Assembly (NCBI RefSeq): GCF_900604535.1
Contig: NZ_UWOT01000012.1
Span: forward strand, 31,946-95,945
DNA length: 64,000 bases
Direction of reading: 5' to 3'
Source: Romboutsia_E sp900604535
GTDB lineage: Bacteria > Bacillota > Clostridia > Peptostreptococcales > Peptostreptococcaceae
Within the stretch, counting starts at the first letter, position 1. Every line of letters starts with the position of its first letter. Below the pieces are notes generated by a model that did not search any database, had not been told where the DNA came from, and saw only the letters and a list, made by a program, of their open reading frames with translations. Positions 9,233 through 18,238 of this stretch are shown here, piece by piece. The translations under genes and the position numbers were made by a program.

Positions 9233-10498
9233 TTACTTTTGATTCATACTTAATAGTTTATCTAAATAAACAGACTTTAATTGCTCATTAGCAAGAACTC
9301 TCTTTGCTGTAGGTAATTTTAATATTGAAGAAAGTATTGCTGCCATTGCTCTATGACTAGATAAAGCTTTATTATCAAATATTAATTCTTGTAATTGACC
9401 TTTTTCTATAGCCATTAAAACAACTCTATGTACCGAATTAGCTGGCGTTATAATTTTTTCTTTTCTTTTTAATAAAGTTATGCTTTTTTTATAGCAATTT
9501 CTAACACATACTCCACAACCTAAACATCTATCTTCATCTATTTTAACTATAGTTTTATCATTTTCTTTTATCTTATCAATTGCTCCAATAGGACATGCTT
9601 TAACACACTTTCCACAGTTAACACAATTATCATAATTTATCTTTGGTATAAAACTACTTGTTGCTACTGGGTGTAAATTACCAAACTTCCTCGCTGCTAA
9701 CATAGCTTCACAACAACATCCACAGCAGTTGCATATAAACGTTACTCCCTTTCTTACATTTTCACCACATTGAACTAAATTATGTTCATATGCTTGATGT
9801 AGTAACTCTTTACATTCTGATGCATCAACCCTTCTTGCATAATTATTTTTTATCAATGAATTTGCAGTATTACCGAATGTCATACATATATCCATAGGTG
9901 CTTCACAAGCTTTACCCATATGATGCATCTTATGTCTACAATAGCACATTCCTACCGCTATATGACTTGCTTCTTCTATTATATGAGTTGCTCTTTCATA
10001 ATCAAGTATAGTCACTTCATTATCATTAGTTAGAACTTCTTCTTGAACATAAATCCTCCCTAACTTTGTATCTGATGAGTAAAATAACTCCTTTATAAAA
10101 TCTTCTTCTACATTCAAATACTGATAATAAAGTTCTGCTAAAAGTTTTTGATCAATATCATCTCTAGTTCTCATTAAAGCGAATTCGATAAACCCAGCCA
10201 TAGGAGGTGGTAGTATATATTTTTTACCCTTTCCATCTTCAATATCTAACAGTATTGCTCTACTAGCTAACATATCTAATATTTTTAATGCTTCACTTTC
10301 ACTTACACTCCAAATTTTAGCTGCAGTTTTCACTCTAAAAGCTTTTATAGGTAATTGAGCAACCAAAGCAGCTTCTTTTTCTGTAAATAGCATTTCTAGT
10401 ATTTTGTATAATGTTTTTGATGGCGGTGCACCTTGAGGAAATCTATTTAATCTCTCTTCCAAACTTTTATAAGCCTCTTTTGCATTTATATGCGACAT
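9233..10498 (-). CDS. [4Fe-4S] ferredoxin-type protein with N-terminal winged-helix-like region
   Basis: This 421-residue soluble protein has an N-terminal helical part with TAAKIWSVSESEALKILDML that looks like a winged helix. A middle part has CYCRHKMHHMGKAC and a CNCCGCCCEAM cluster, and two classic [4Fe-4S] motifs follow (CVNCGKCVKACP and CLGCGVCVRNC) in about residues 290-335. It is likely a redox or electron-transfer protein of anaerobic metabolism. Its partner is unknown, but it lies just upstream of the LUD-domain gene on the same strand. AAAGGGTGA precedes the ATG. Confidence 0.8.
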   Translation of the reverse strand: MSHINAKEAYKSLEERLNRFPQGAPPSKTLYKILEMLFTEKEAALVAQLPIKAFRVKTAAKIWSVSESEALKILDMLASRAILLDIEDGKGKKYILPPPMAGFIEFALMRTRDDIDQKLLAELYYQYLNVEEDFIKELFYSSDTKLGRIYVQEEVLTNDNEVTILDYERATHIIEEASHIAVGMCYCRHKMHHMGKACEAPMDICMTFGNTANSLIKNNYARRVDASECKELLHQAYEHNLVQCGENVRKGVTFICNCCGCCCEAMLAARKFGNLHPVATSSFIPKINYDNCVNCGKCVKACPIGAIDKIKENDKTIVKIDEDRCLGCGVCVRNCYKKSITLLKRKEKIITPANSVHRVVLMAIEKGQLQELIFDNKALSSHRAMAAILSSILKLPTAKRVLANEQLKSVYLDKLLSMNQK

Positions 10499-10620
10499 AT
10501 AATCACCCTTTTTATTTTATTTATATTATATATATTACATATTCTAGCATAACCTCTAACCTCACTTCACATTATGTAACTAAAATTTAAATTTTATAAT
10601 TAATTTATATTATAAAATAA

Positions 10621-10650
10621 AAAAGCTGAACTTTTTCAAGTTCAGCTTTT
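10621..10650 (-). terminator. Terminator after the 44-codon gene
   Basis: Perfect arms AAAAGCTGAACTT and AAGTTCAGCTTTT with a tiny loop are followed on the minus strand by a run of T and A. Confidence 0.8.
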
Positions 10651-10683
10651 GGAGAATATATATATAAATCATCAGGAATAAGC

Positions 10684-10818
10684 TTAGTTATGTTCTATTA
10701 TAGTCTTTGTTGTATCTATATTTTGAGCTACACATCTTTGACTATTTATTCTTTCATTTACTAACATGTATTTTGATATACCTTTTATAGTAGTTATTAT
10801 TCTTTCTATTTTTTTCAT
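10684..10818 (-). CDS. Small hypothetical protein (44 residues)
   Basis: The frame starts MKKIERIITTIKG and ends with TTKTIIEHN. A good GGAGATGA site lies eight bases before the ATG and a perfect terminator follows at 10621-10650, so it looks like a real short transcription unit. The first half is basic and amphipathic, there is one cysteine (SQRCVAQ), and there is no membrane segment. A role as a peptide, toxin or regulator cannot be decided; no partner such as an AgrB peptidase is near. A palindromic TATA-rich element lies about 40 bases upstream. Confidence 0.6.
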   Translation of the reverse strand: MKKIERIITTIKGISKYMLVNERINSQRCVAQNIDTTKTIIEHN

Positions 10819-10933
10819 TTTTAATCATCTCCATTTGTTCCTTTTTTCTTACAAGTATATTGTATACAATATACGGTATATAGTCAATAGAAATTTTAAA
10901 ATTAATTATAATATAACATATATTTTATAAAAA

Positions 10934-10980
10934 ATAAGAAGTTATAACTTATAAGTACTTATAAGTTTTAACTTCTTATT
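10934..10980 (-). terminator. Terminator of the metal-chelate ABC operon
   Basis: A long stem with outer arms AATAAGAAGTT/AACTTCTTATT and an inner palindrome ACTTATAAGTACTTATAAGT is followed by a T-rich stretch on the minus strand. It lies 28 bases after the ATPase stop codon. Confidence 0.8.
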
Positions 10981-11008
10981 AGATTAGAAGTAATCAATTA
11001 ATTCTAGT

Positions 11009-11773
11009 CTATATACAATCTTTCCACTTCTCTAATGCATCTAGCATAAAGCCTTTTATATCTATATCATATACATCTTTTATTATATCATTATTTAAAA
11101 CCTCGACTGGCTTTCCAGATGATATAACTCTTCCTTGATTTAATAAAATTACCGAGTCTGCAAAGTTATGTACTAAATTTAAATCATGTAACACTCCTAT
11201 TACAATTTTATTATTCGACATTGACCACTTCTTAACATATTCTAGTAACTCAATTTGATATTTAAAATCAAGATGATTAGTTGGCTCGTCAAGAAGTATT
11301 ATATCTGGGTTCTGAGCAAGTAGTTTTGCTAAAAAAACTCTTTGAAGTTGTCCTCCAGACAATTCAGTTATCATTTTATCTTTATATTCTGTTAGACCAA
11401 CCTTTTCAATACTGTCCATAATTATTTTATGATCATCCTTAGATAGTTTATCAAACATCCCCTTAGTATAAGGATACCTTCCAAGTGACACCGTATCATA
11501 AATTGTATAAGGAAAATATATTTCTGAAATTTGACTCATTAGCCCAACTTTTTTAGCTAAATCTTTTCTTTTAAAAGATGATATTTCTTTATTTTCAATT
11601 TGTATACTTCCACGATATTCTATAATATTAGCTATAGACTTTAAAAAAGTACTCTTTCCACAACCATTTGGACCTATGATAAATACACTTTCTCCTTTAT
11701 TTACATCTATAGTTATATCCTTTATTACATCTACATCATTGTAACCACTATAAAGATTTTTAATTTTTAACAT
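11009..11773 (-). CDS. ABC importer ATPase, FecE/BtuD/FhuC type
   Basis: This 254-residue ATPase drives uptake of an iron chelate, heme or cobalamin. Walker A is GPNGCGKS (residues 34-41), the signature is LSGGQLQR, and Walker B is IILLDEPTNHLD. ATG at 11771-11773 is preferred over an in-frame GTG three codons upstream because AAAGG lies eight bases before it. It is the last gene of a three-gene operon with the permease and binding protein upstream; eleven bases separate it from the permease. Substrate class cannot be decided from the ATPase alone. Confidence 0.9.
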   Translation of the reverse strand: MLKIKNLYSGYNDVDVIKDITIDVNKGESVFIIGPNGCGKSTFLKSIANIIEYRGSIQIENKEISSFKRKDLAKKVGLMSQISEIYFPYTIYDTVSLGRYPYTKGMFDKLSKDDHKIIMDSIEKVGLTEYKDKMITELSGGQLQRVFLAKLLAQNPDIILLDEPTNHLDFKYQIELLEYVKKWSMSNNKIVIGVLHDLNLVHNFADSVILLNQGRVISSGKPVEVLNNDIIKDVYDIDIKGFMLDALEKWKDCI

Positions 11774-11784
11774 AACTATCACCT

Positions 11785-12795
11785 TTATTTCTTAAAATAT
11801 ACATATGCAAAAAATGGAGCTCCAATTAGAGCTGTTACTGCTCCTACAGGAAGTTCTGATGGTACTATAACAGTTCTTGCTACAATATCTGCTATAACCA
11901 TAAAACAACCTCCGTATAAAAATGACATCGGTATAACATACTTATGATTTGAACCAAATACCTTTCTTACAACATGTGGTGCAATTAAATCTATAAATCC
12001 AATTGTGCCACTTAATGATATTGCACCTCCTGTAAGCACTGCAGAATAAATAAAGAGTTTACGCTTTACTTTTGATGTTTCTACTCCCATTGCTTTTGCT
12101 TGTTCTTCTCCAAAAGTTATAATATCCATCTCTTTTGTAAATTTAATTATACCAATCATACCTACTATTACAAATGGAATTAGAAGCCTTACATAACTCC
12201 ATCCCTTCATAGCAAAACTACCCATTTGCCAAAGTGATATACTTTTCATATCTTCTGAAAATAATGCTGTTAAAGTTGTTAATAATGCATTTACAAATAA
12301 AGATAAAACCATACCCGATAAGATTATGGTATTATTTGACATAGTTCTATCTATTTTTACTGAAAAAGTTATAACTATAAATACAGTAGCTAAACCAAAT
12401 AAAAAACCAACTAAAGGAAGTGTAAAGTTCCCTATTACAGGAACAGCTATTCCTGTAACTATTATAAGACCTGCTCCTAATGATGCACCAGAAGATACTC
12501 CTAATGTATATGGTGATGCTAATTGATTTTTTAAAATAGATTGAACTACTGCACCACTAGTCGCTAAACATCCTCCAACTAAAAATGCCAATAAAACTCT
12601 CGGTAATCTTAATTTCCATACTATCCCTATATTTTTAGGGTCTATACCATCTTTAATAGCAAAATTAAAGCATTTATTCATTAATATTGATATAGTTTCT
12701 AGTAAATTAATATTGGAACTTCCCACAGAAGTTCCAATACCTATAATTAAAAATGCTATTAATATGCTTATTATTAATTTCTTTTTATTGTCCAT
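11785..12795 (-). CDS. ABC importer permease, FecCD/BtuC family
   Basis: This 336-residue membrane protein has the family's many hydrophobic segments (about ten). Family blocks include KLRLPRVLLAFLVGG, GAVVQSILKNQLASPY, LGVSSGASLGAGL and GTIGFIDLIAPHVVR. It forms the channel of the importer for an iron-chelate or cobalamin substrate. Its start overlaps the end of the binding-protein gene by 11 bases, which points to translational coupling. Confidence 0.93.
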   Translation of the reverse strand: MDNKKKLIISILIAFLIIGIGTSVGSSNINLLETISILMNKCFNFAIKDGIDPKNIGIVWKLRLPRVLLAFLVGGCLATSGAVVQSILKNQLASPYTLGVSSGASLGAGLIIVTGIAVPVIGNFTLPLVGFLFGLATVFIVITFSVKIDRTMSNNTIILSGMVLSLFVNALLTTLTALFSEDMKSISLWQMGSFAMKGWSYVRLLIPFVIVGMIGIIKFTKEMDIITFGEEQAKAMGVETSKVKRKLFIYSAVLTGGAISLSGTIGFIDLIAPHVVRKVFGSNHKYVIPMSFLYGGCFMVIADIVARTVIVPSELPVGAVTALIGAPFFAYVYFKK

Positions 12796-13690
12796 AGTAT
12801 TCTGGATATACAGCTTTTGCTATTTCTTCTAAAGCTTTCGTTGCATTTTGTGATGGACGTGATGAAGCATTTTTATCTACTAAATAAACTGCATTATCTT
12901 TTACAGCATTTATTACATCCCAAGCTTCACGAGACTTTATTTCTTCAGTTGGATTTTCCATATAAGATGCATTAGTTATTATTACATCTGGATTAGCATC
13001 TATTACAGATTCTTCAGTTGGAGATACCCATCCCTCTTCATCTGCAAATATATTTTTTGCTCCTACAATTTCTATCATTTCATTTAAAAATGTATCTTTT
13101 CCAAAACTAAATAAACTTGGAGCTGGTGATATTTCAAAATAAACTGTTTTCTTATCTTCTATTTTGTCACCTATAGCTTTTATTTCATCTACTTTTTCTT
13201 TCATACCATTAACTATTTCTTGTCCTTTTTCCTTTTCATTTAGTACATCTGCTATAAAGTTTATATCTTCATAAACACCTTCAATACTTTCACTACTTGG
13301 TATGTAGACAACTGGAATTCCAGCTTCGCTAATTGCCTTAAATGGATCTTCTGTAGATCCGGTTTTATTATGTCCTGATGCAATCACTACATCTGGATCT
13401 AAACTAATTATAGTTTCAGCATCTGGATTTGAAAAATCTATTTGTGGTAATTCTTGATTTATACCTTCTATATCTGTTGAGTATGTATCAATTGCCACTA
13501 ATTTATCACCTAAGCCAAGTCCCATTATTACCTCTGTATTAGATGGTGCCGTTGATATTACTTTCTCTATTTTTTTAGGTATGCTTACCTCAGTACCCTC
13601 TCTATCAGTTACAGTTCTATCACTTTCGCTACTGCATCCTGAGAATATAAACATTGATAATGTTGTTAGTAGTAGTAATAATTTTTTCAT
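12785..13690 (-). CDS. ABC importer binding lipoprotein, FecB/BtuF family
   Basis: This 301-residue protein has a lipoprotein signal peptide ending in FIFSGC, so it is anchored outside the membrane by its cysteine. The FecB/BtuF fold is shown by DREGTEVSIPKKIEKVIS, GLGLGDKLVAIDTYS and LDPDVVIASG. SPAPSLFSFGKDTFLNEMI is close to BtuF-like proteins, so cobalamin or a related cofactor and iron siderophores are both possible. It heads the operon. I found no clear Fur box and no cobalamin riboswitch upstream, which leaves the substrate open. Confidence 0.9.
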   Translation of the reverse strand: MKKLLLLLTTLSMFIFSGCSSESDRTVTDREGTEVSIPKKIEKVISTAPSNTEVIMGLGLGDKLVAIDTYSTDIEGINQELPQIDFSNPDAETIISLDPDVVIASGHNKTGSTEDPFKAISEAGIPVVYIPSSESIEGVYEDINFIADVLNEKEKGQEIVNGMKEKVDEIKAIGDKIEDKKTVYFEISPAPSLFSFGKDTFLNEMIEIVGAKNIFADEEGWVSPTEESVIDANPDVIITNASYMENPTEEIKSREAWDVINAVKDNAVYLVDKNASSRPSQNATKALEEIAKAVYPEYYGQ

Positions 13691-14035
13691 TTTATACCTC
13701 CCATATTTACAAGTTTAATTCTAAAATTTAAGTATGTTCTTTACTATATTTACTACTATATTTAATAGTTCTAACACTATAGTATCACAATTAATCACTT
13801 GAATTGTGTCATAATTTGGACATTTTAGCTTTAAAACTTAAATTTATTACTTTTTGTAACTTCATAATTATACATATTTTTACATAATTAAGGAAGTTTA
13901 AAACTAATTCATTATCTAATTATATTTTTTACAATTATCAATTGTATGTAATATTTAAAATATACAAATTTTCAAATAAATCATATATGAATTATGATAA
14001 AATATATTTAATAATATATAAGGGGTGTTGTCAAA
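13691..14035. other. 345-base divergent promoter region
   Basis: This region separates the importer operon (minus) from the aminotransferase (plus). It holds an imperfect inverted repeat, CACAATTAATCACTTGAATTGTG-like, at about 13787-13810, that could be an operator for the importer operon, and an AT-rich promoter-like stretch (TATGATAAAAT) before the aminotransferase. No gene or riboswitch was recognised. Confidence 0.4.
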
Positions 14036-15250
14036 ATGATATCAAGTAAAATGGAAAACCTTCTTCAAGGCAACTCTATAGTAAGATCAATGTTTGAAGA
14101 AGGAAAAAAATTATCCAAAATTTACGGTGAAGAAAATGTTTATGACTTTAGTATTGGTAATCCTAATGTAGATCCTCCAGAAAGTATAAAAATAGCTATT
14201 AATGAAATATTAAATTCTCAGTCTCCAAATTTAATTCATGGATATATGAATAATTCAGGGTATGAAGATGTACGAGCTGAAATTGCTTTATTCTTAAGTA
14301 AAAAAAAAGATTTAAATCTTAGTTATAAAAATATAGTTATGACTTGTGGAGCTGCAGGAGGACTTAATATAATTTTAAAAACATTGCTAAATCCAAATGA
14401 TGAAGTTATAACTTTTGCTCCATTTTTTGGAGAATATAAAAACTATGTCAATAACTTTGACGGAAAATTAATTGTAGTTCCTACAGACATAAATAACTTT
14501 GAGCCAAACTTAGACGCTCTAGAAAAAGCTATTACAAATAAAACTAAAGCCATAATAATAAATACTCCAAATAATCCAACTGGAATTATTTATTCAAATG
14601 AATTTTTAACTAACCTAGGTAGTTTACTAAAAAATAAGCAAAAAAAATTTAATACTAGCATATACTTAATTTCAGATGAGCCTTACAGAGAAATCGTGTA
14701 CGATAATGCTAAGGTACCTTGCTTACTTAAATATTATAAAAATACATTTATAGCTTACTCCTATAGCAAGTCATTATCTCTTCCTGGAGAACGTATTGGG
14801 TATGTAGTTATTAATAATAATATGGATGAATTCGGTAAAATTATAGATTCTTTAAATATTGCAAATAGAATTTTAGGATTTGTAAATGCACCTTCTTTAT
14901 TCCAAAGAGTTGTTGCTAAGTGTTTAGATTCTGAGGTTAATATTGATATTTATAAGAAAAATTTTGATTTATTATATAATCATTTAGTCAACTTAGGATT
15001 TACTTGTGTCAAACCTCACGGCACATTCTATTTATTTCCAAGAACTCCTATTGAAGATGACAAAAAGTTCTGTGAAGATGCTAAGAAATTTAATTTATTA
15101 TTAGTCCCAGGTTCATCATTTGGATGCCCTGGTCATTTTAGAATTTCATATTGTGTATCTTATGATACCATAAAAAATTCTCTTCATGCATTTGATAAAT
15201 TAGCTTTATTATATAATTTAACTCCTAAAGTTAATTTAAATAATAGTTAA
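14036..15250 (+). CDS. PLP-dependent class I/II aminotransferase
   Basis: This 404-residue enzyme transfers amino groups between amino and keto acids in the cytoplasm. AspAT-fold motifs are present: FSIGNPNVDPP near residue 40, NTPNNPTG near 180, SDEPYRE near 218, the PLP lysine in SYSKSLSLPGERIGYV near residue 244, and FRISYC near the C-terminus with the substrate arginine. This subtype is usually annotated only as pyridoxal phosphate-dependent aminotransferase, and the amino acid substrate is not clear. AAGGGGTG precedes the ATG. It is monocistronic, followed by a strong terminator. Confidence 0.92.
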   Translation: MISSKMENLLQGNSIVRSMFEEGKKLSKIYGEENVYDFSIGNPNVDPPESIKIAINEILNSQSPNLIHGYMNNSGYEDVRAEIALFLSKKKDLNLSYKNIVMTCGAAGGLNIILKTLLNPNDEVITFAPFFGEYKNYVNNFDGKLIVVPTDINNFEPNLDALEKAITNKTKAIIINTPNNPTGIIYSNEFLTNLGSLLKNKQKKFNTSIYLISDEPYREIVYDNAKVPCLLKYYKNTFIAYSYSKSLSLPGERIGYVVINNNMDEFGKIIDSLNIANRILGFVNAPSLFQRVVAKCLDSEVNIDIYKKNFDLLYNHLVNLGFTCVKPHGTFYLFPRTPIEDDKKFCEDAKKFNLLLVPGSSFGCPGHFRISYCVSYDTIKNSLHAFDKLALLYNLTPKVNLNNS

Positions 15251-15254
15251 AATT

Positions 15255-15299
15255 AAAACTATAGAGTGTATTATTTATATTAATACACTCTATAGTTTT
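15255..15299. terminator. Bidirectional terminator after the aminotransferase
   Basis: Perfect arms AAAACTATAGAGTGTATTA and its complement with an AT loop, followed by T on both strands. It lies between converging genes. Confidence 0.85.
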
Positions 15300-15313
15300 T
15301 GTTTTATAATTTT

Positions 15314-15805
15314 TTATAAACTATATGTACATATTTTGTATAAAAGATTTAATATTTCAAATCCAACTTCAAAGCTTTCATTACTAATAAAGTTTATATA
15401 ATCCCTTAGTTTACTCCATTTTACATCCTTATTACAATCTTCATTAGATATATTTTTTATTTTATTTATAATATCTATAAGTTCTTTTTTTCTTTCACAA
15501 GATAAATTATTGCTACTTTCTATATTTTCTATGGAATTATGAAAAGATTCATTTATGATAGTTTGATTATACTGATTTCTTAACTTTACTTCATACCCTT
15601 TTATATAGTCAATTACTTTTTCTAAATCTTTTTTATTATAAGACCAAACATTTCTTTTTTCTAATTCAGTTAAATCCTTAATTTCATACCTGTACTTATC
15701 TATCATTTCTTCTATAGCTATCGCAATTTCCATTAAACTATTTGTATTTATAGCATCATTGCATTTATTTAAATCTACATTTATTGATTTTATTATTTCT
15801 TTCAT
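15314..15805 (-). CDS. Hypothetical helical protein
   Basis: This 163-residue protein is predicted to be almost all alpha-helical, acidic and lysine-rich, with no membrane segment or known motif. AGGAAGTAGG lies upstream of the ATG, and it converges on the aminotransferase terminator. I do not recognise a family. The lack of cysteine pairs or catalytic motifs argues against an enzyme. Confidence 0.6.
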   Translation of the reverse strand: MKEIIKSINVDLNKCNDAINTNSLMEIAIAIEEMIDKYRYEIKDLTELEKRNVWSYNKKDLEKVIDYIKGYEVKLRNQYNQTIINESFHNSIENIESSNNLSCERKKELIDIINKIKNISNEDCNKDVKWSKLRDYINFISNESFEVGFEILNLLYKICTYSL

Positions 15806-15980
15806 TTATTTCCTACTTCCTAAAATATTTTATAAATACATTATATCAAATATATCAAAACTTAATATAAAACTTAATTTAGTTTTCACTTTAAAATATT
15901 ATGATTATCAAAATTTAACTATGTTAAACTATTTGATTTTATGATAATATATATCTATGTTAAGTTTAAGGAGATTGAGT

Positions 15981-16919
15981 ATGAAGAAGAAAAAAATAAT
16001 TATAATTATACTAATATTAATTTTACTTGCAACAATTGGAATTGGCTCTTATGTAGGTAATTATTTTTATAATTTAGCATTAGACCCTAATACTTCAAAG
16101 GATATGATATTTGGAGATGATGAAGATGAAGGATTAGAAGTACAAGAAGATGTGGATTGGTTACTGAAAAATTCAAACTATGAAGATAAATATATTTTAT
16201 CTTATGATAATTTAAAATTGCATGCATACCAAGTAATAAATGAAAATAAAAGCAATAAGTGGGCCATAGTTATACATGGATATACATCTGAGGGTAAGCT
16301 TGTTAGCGCTAAAGCTAAATATTTATATGAAATGGGATATAATATTTTAGTTCCAGATCTTAGAGCTCATGGAGAGAGTGAAGGAAACTATATAGGTATG
16401 GGATGGCATGATAGATTAGATATAATAGATTGGATAAATTACATAATAAATAATAATAACGATAGTGAAATAATACTTCATGGTACATCTATGGGAGCTT
16501 CTACTGTCTTAATGGTTTCTGGAGAAAGGTTACCATCTAATGTTAAGGCTATTGTTGCTGATTGTGGCTATACTTCAGTATGGGATGAATTCTCTTATCA
16601 ATTAAGGTCATTATTTAATTTAAAATCATTCCCTGTAATGAATTTATCTAATATTGTTACTCAAATTAAGGCTAGATATTCATTAAAAGAAGCTTCAGCT
16701 ATTGACCAAGTAAAAAAATCTAATACTCCTATATTATATATTCATGGAAATAAAGATACTTTCGTACCTTACTATATGATGGATGAGTTATATAATGCTA
16801 CAAGCTCAGAAAAAGAAAAACTTACTATCACAGGTGCTGAGCACGCTAATGCTGATTTAGTTAATCCTAAATTATATTGGAATACAGTAAGTAATTTTTT
16901 AAATAAATATGTAAAATAA
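15981..16919 (+). CDS. Membrane-anchored alpha/beta hydrolase
   Basis: This 312-residue protein has one N-terminal membrane anchor (IIIIILILILLATIGIGSYVG), so the enzyme domain probably lies outside the membrane. The fold is shown by IVIHGYTSEGK (oxyanion-loop HG), the nucleophile elbow HGTSMGAS with Ser near residue 170, PILYIHGNKDTFVP carrying the acid Asp, and GAEHANADL with the catalytic His. Homologues are lipase/esterase-like cell-surface hydrolases; the substrate is unknown. The start ATG at 15981 follows AAGGAG by eight bases and is preferred over an ATG eight codons upstream that lacks a site. Confidence 0.88.
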   Translation: MKKKKIIIIILILILLATIGIGSYVGNYFYNLALDPNTSKDMIFGDDEDEGLEVQEDVDWLLKNSNYEDKYILSYDNLKLHAYQVINENKSNKWAIVIHGYTSEGKLVSAKAKYLYEMGYNILVPDLRAHGESEGNYIGMGWHDRLDIIDWINYIINNNNDSEIILHGTSMGASTVLMVSGERLPSNVKAIVADCGYTSVWDEFSYQLRSLFNLKSFPVMNLSNIVTQIKARYSLKEASAIDQVKKSNTPILYIHGNKDTFVPYYMMDELYNATSSEKEKLTITGAEHANADLVNPKLYWNTVSNFLNKYVK

Positions 16920-16920
16920 T

Positions 16921-16950
16921 AAAGGCATGGGTAAAAATTCCCATGTCTTT
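16921..16950 (+). terminator. Terminator after the alpha/beta hydrolase
   Basis: Arms AAAGGCATGGG and CCCATGTCTTT (one G-T pair) with loop TAAAAATT, followed by a T-rich run. Confidence 0.75.
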
Positions 16951-16995
16951 ATTATTTTCATCCTGCAACCAATTGTACAACTATTATTTTTAATA

Positions 16996-17205
16996 CTATC
17001 GTTTTTGAACATTTATAGCTGAAGGACCTCTATCAGCTTGAACTATATCGAAGTTAACTTCTTCACCTTCATGTAAATCTTTATTATGCCCTTCTTCTTT
17101 TATGTTAGAAAAGTGTACGAAAACATCATCTCCACTATTACTTGTTATAAATCCATAACCTTTTTCATTATTAAACCATTTTACAACACCTGTATAATTT
17201 GCCAT
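16996..17205 (-). CDS. Cold-shock protein (CspA family)
   Basis: This 69-residue single OB-fold RNA/DNA-binding protein acts as an RNA chaperone. Both RNP motifs are intact: KGYGFITS and VFVHFSNI. The length is normal for CspB/CspA proteins. TAAGGAG precedes the ATG by seven bases. The 5' region is short and AT-rich and does not show an obvious long cold-box leader. Confidence 0.96.
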   Translation of the reverse strand: MANYTGVVKWFNNEKGYGFITSNSGDDVFVHFSNIKEEGHNKDLHEGEEVNFDIVQADRGPSAINVQKR

Positions 17206-17270
17206 TAAATTTCTCCTTAATTAAATAATATATATATTATTTGTTTATATTATTTTTTTATTCTTTAGAT

Positions 17271-17313
17271 AAAATACTAAATATTAATTATATAATTAAT
17301 ATTTAGTATTTTT
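17271..17313 (-). terminator. Terminator of the BMP ABC operon
   Basis: A perfect inverted repeat AAAATACTAAATATTAAT and its complement with an AT loop, followed by T on the minus strand, directly after the last permease gene. Confidence 0.8.
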
Positions 17314-17320
17314 ATATTAT

Positions 17321-18238
17321 TTAGGCTTTATTGTCTTGTTTATTTTTATTAGCACAGTAAACTACATATATAATAACTATTGCTAAATATGGAAGCATTT
17401 GTATAAACTCTACAGGAAGGTTTATTCCTTGTAAGTAGTTACTCATACTTTCTGTAAATCCAAATAAACTAGAAGTTAAAAGTCCTACTACTGGATTAGC
17501 TCCTGCCATAGACTGAGTAGCAAGTGCTATATATCCTCTTCCCGATGTCATACCAGCCGAGAATAATGTAACATATCCCATTGATAAGAATGCTCCACCA
17601 AGTGCAGATAATACTCCACTCATAGTAAGTGCTATATATTTAACTCTATTTACGCTAATTCCTACTGATTCAGCTGCTTCTGGACTTTCTCCTACAGCTT
17701 TTATTCTAAGCCCTAATTGTGTATATTTAAACATTATATATACAAGCATTACTAATATTAAAGCTACGTAAGTTAATATATTATGACCTGATATTATTTT
17801 TCCAATTACAGGCATATTTTCTATAATTGGTATATTAATATTAGGAAGTGCTAAAGAATTTAAAGAAGTAGATGCTCCTTTATCTCCTGTTAATAAATAT
17901 AATCCAAACACTGTCATACCTGATGCCATTAAATTAAGTGATATACCAGATATAATTATGTTAGATTTTAATTTAAGTGCAAAGTAAGCAATTATATTAC
18001 TAAGTATTACACCTGAAAGTATCGAAAATAATAGCCCTATGAAAGCACTTTGTGTAAAGTGACTTGCCGCAACTCCTACAAATGCTGCTGTTAACATTGT
18101 ACCTTCAAGTGCTATATTTCTAGCACCAGCACGAGCTGCTATCATTGCACCTAATGTTGTTAAAAGTATTGGAGTAGTCGACCTTATAACTGCAAACCAA
18201 AAATCTTCTTTTAATAATATTGAAAATAGAGCTTCCAT
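17321..18238 (-). CDS. BMP-type ABC importer permease 2 (NupQ/BmpF-like)
   Basis: This 305-residue membrane protein of the BPD_transp_2 family is one of the two permeases of a nucleoside-type importer. Family blocks include AIMIAARAGARNIALEGTM-like text (MIAARAGARNIALEG), AVGESPEAAESVGI and GRGYIALATQSMAGANP. Its start overlaps the stop of the preceding permease gene by one base, so translation is coupled. A terminator ends the operon after it. Known relatives import purine nucleosides; the presence of an amidohydrolase gene in the operon leaves room for another substrate. Confidence 0.9.
   Translation of the reverse strand: MEALFSILLKEDFWFAVIRSTTPILLTTLGAMIAARAGARNIALEGTMLTAAFVGVAASHFTQSAFIGLLFSILSGVILSNIIAYFALKLKSNIIISGISLNLMASGMTVFGLYLLTGDKGASTSLNSLALPNINIPIIENMPVIGKIISGHNILTYVALILVMLVYIMFKYTQLGLRIKAVGESPEAAESVGISVNRVKYIALTMSGVLSALGGAFLSMGYVTLFSAGMTSGRGYIALATQSMAGANPVVGLLTSSLFGFTESMSNYLQGINLPVEFIQMLPYLAIVIIYVVYCANKNKQDNKA

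Larger units (their letters stand above)
10499..11008. other. 510-base stretch with one small gene and two terminators
   Basis: This stretch between the ferredoxin-like gene and the ABC importer holds a 44-codon minus-strand gene (10684-10818), its terminator (10621-10650) and the terminator of the ABC importer (10934-10980). The segment 10845-10920 has an imperfect palindrome around GTATATTGTATACAATATAC at about 10855-10874, which could be an operator or promoter part for the small gene. Nothing else is recognisable. Confidence 0.6.

Noticed and set aside
13691..14035. Cobalamin riboswitch or Fur box before the ABC importer
   Set aside because: Neither the B12 box nor GATAATGATWATCATTATC-like repeats are present, so the substrate cannot be named from regulation.
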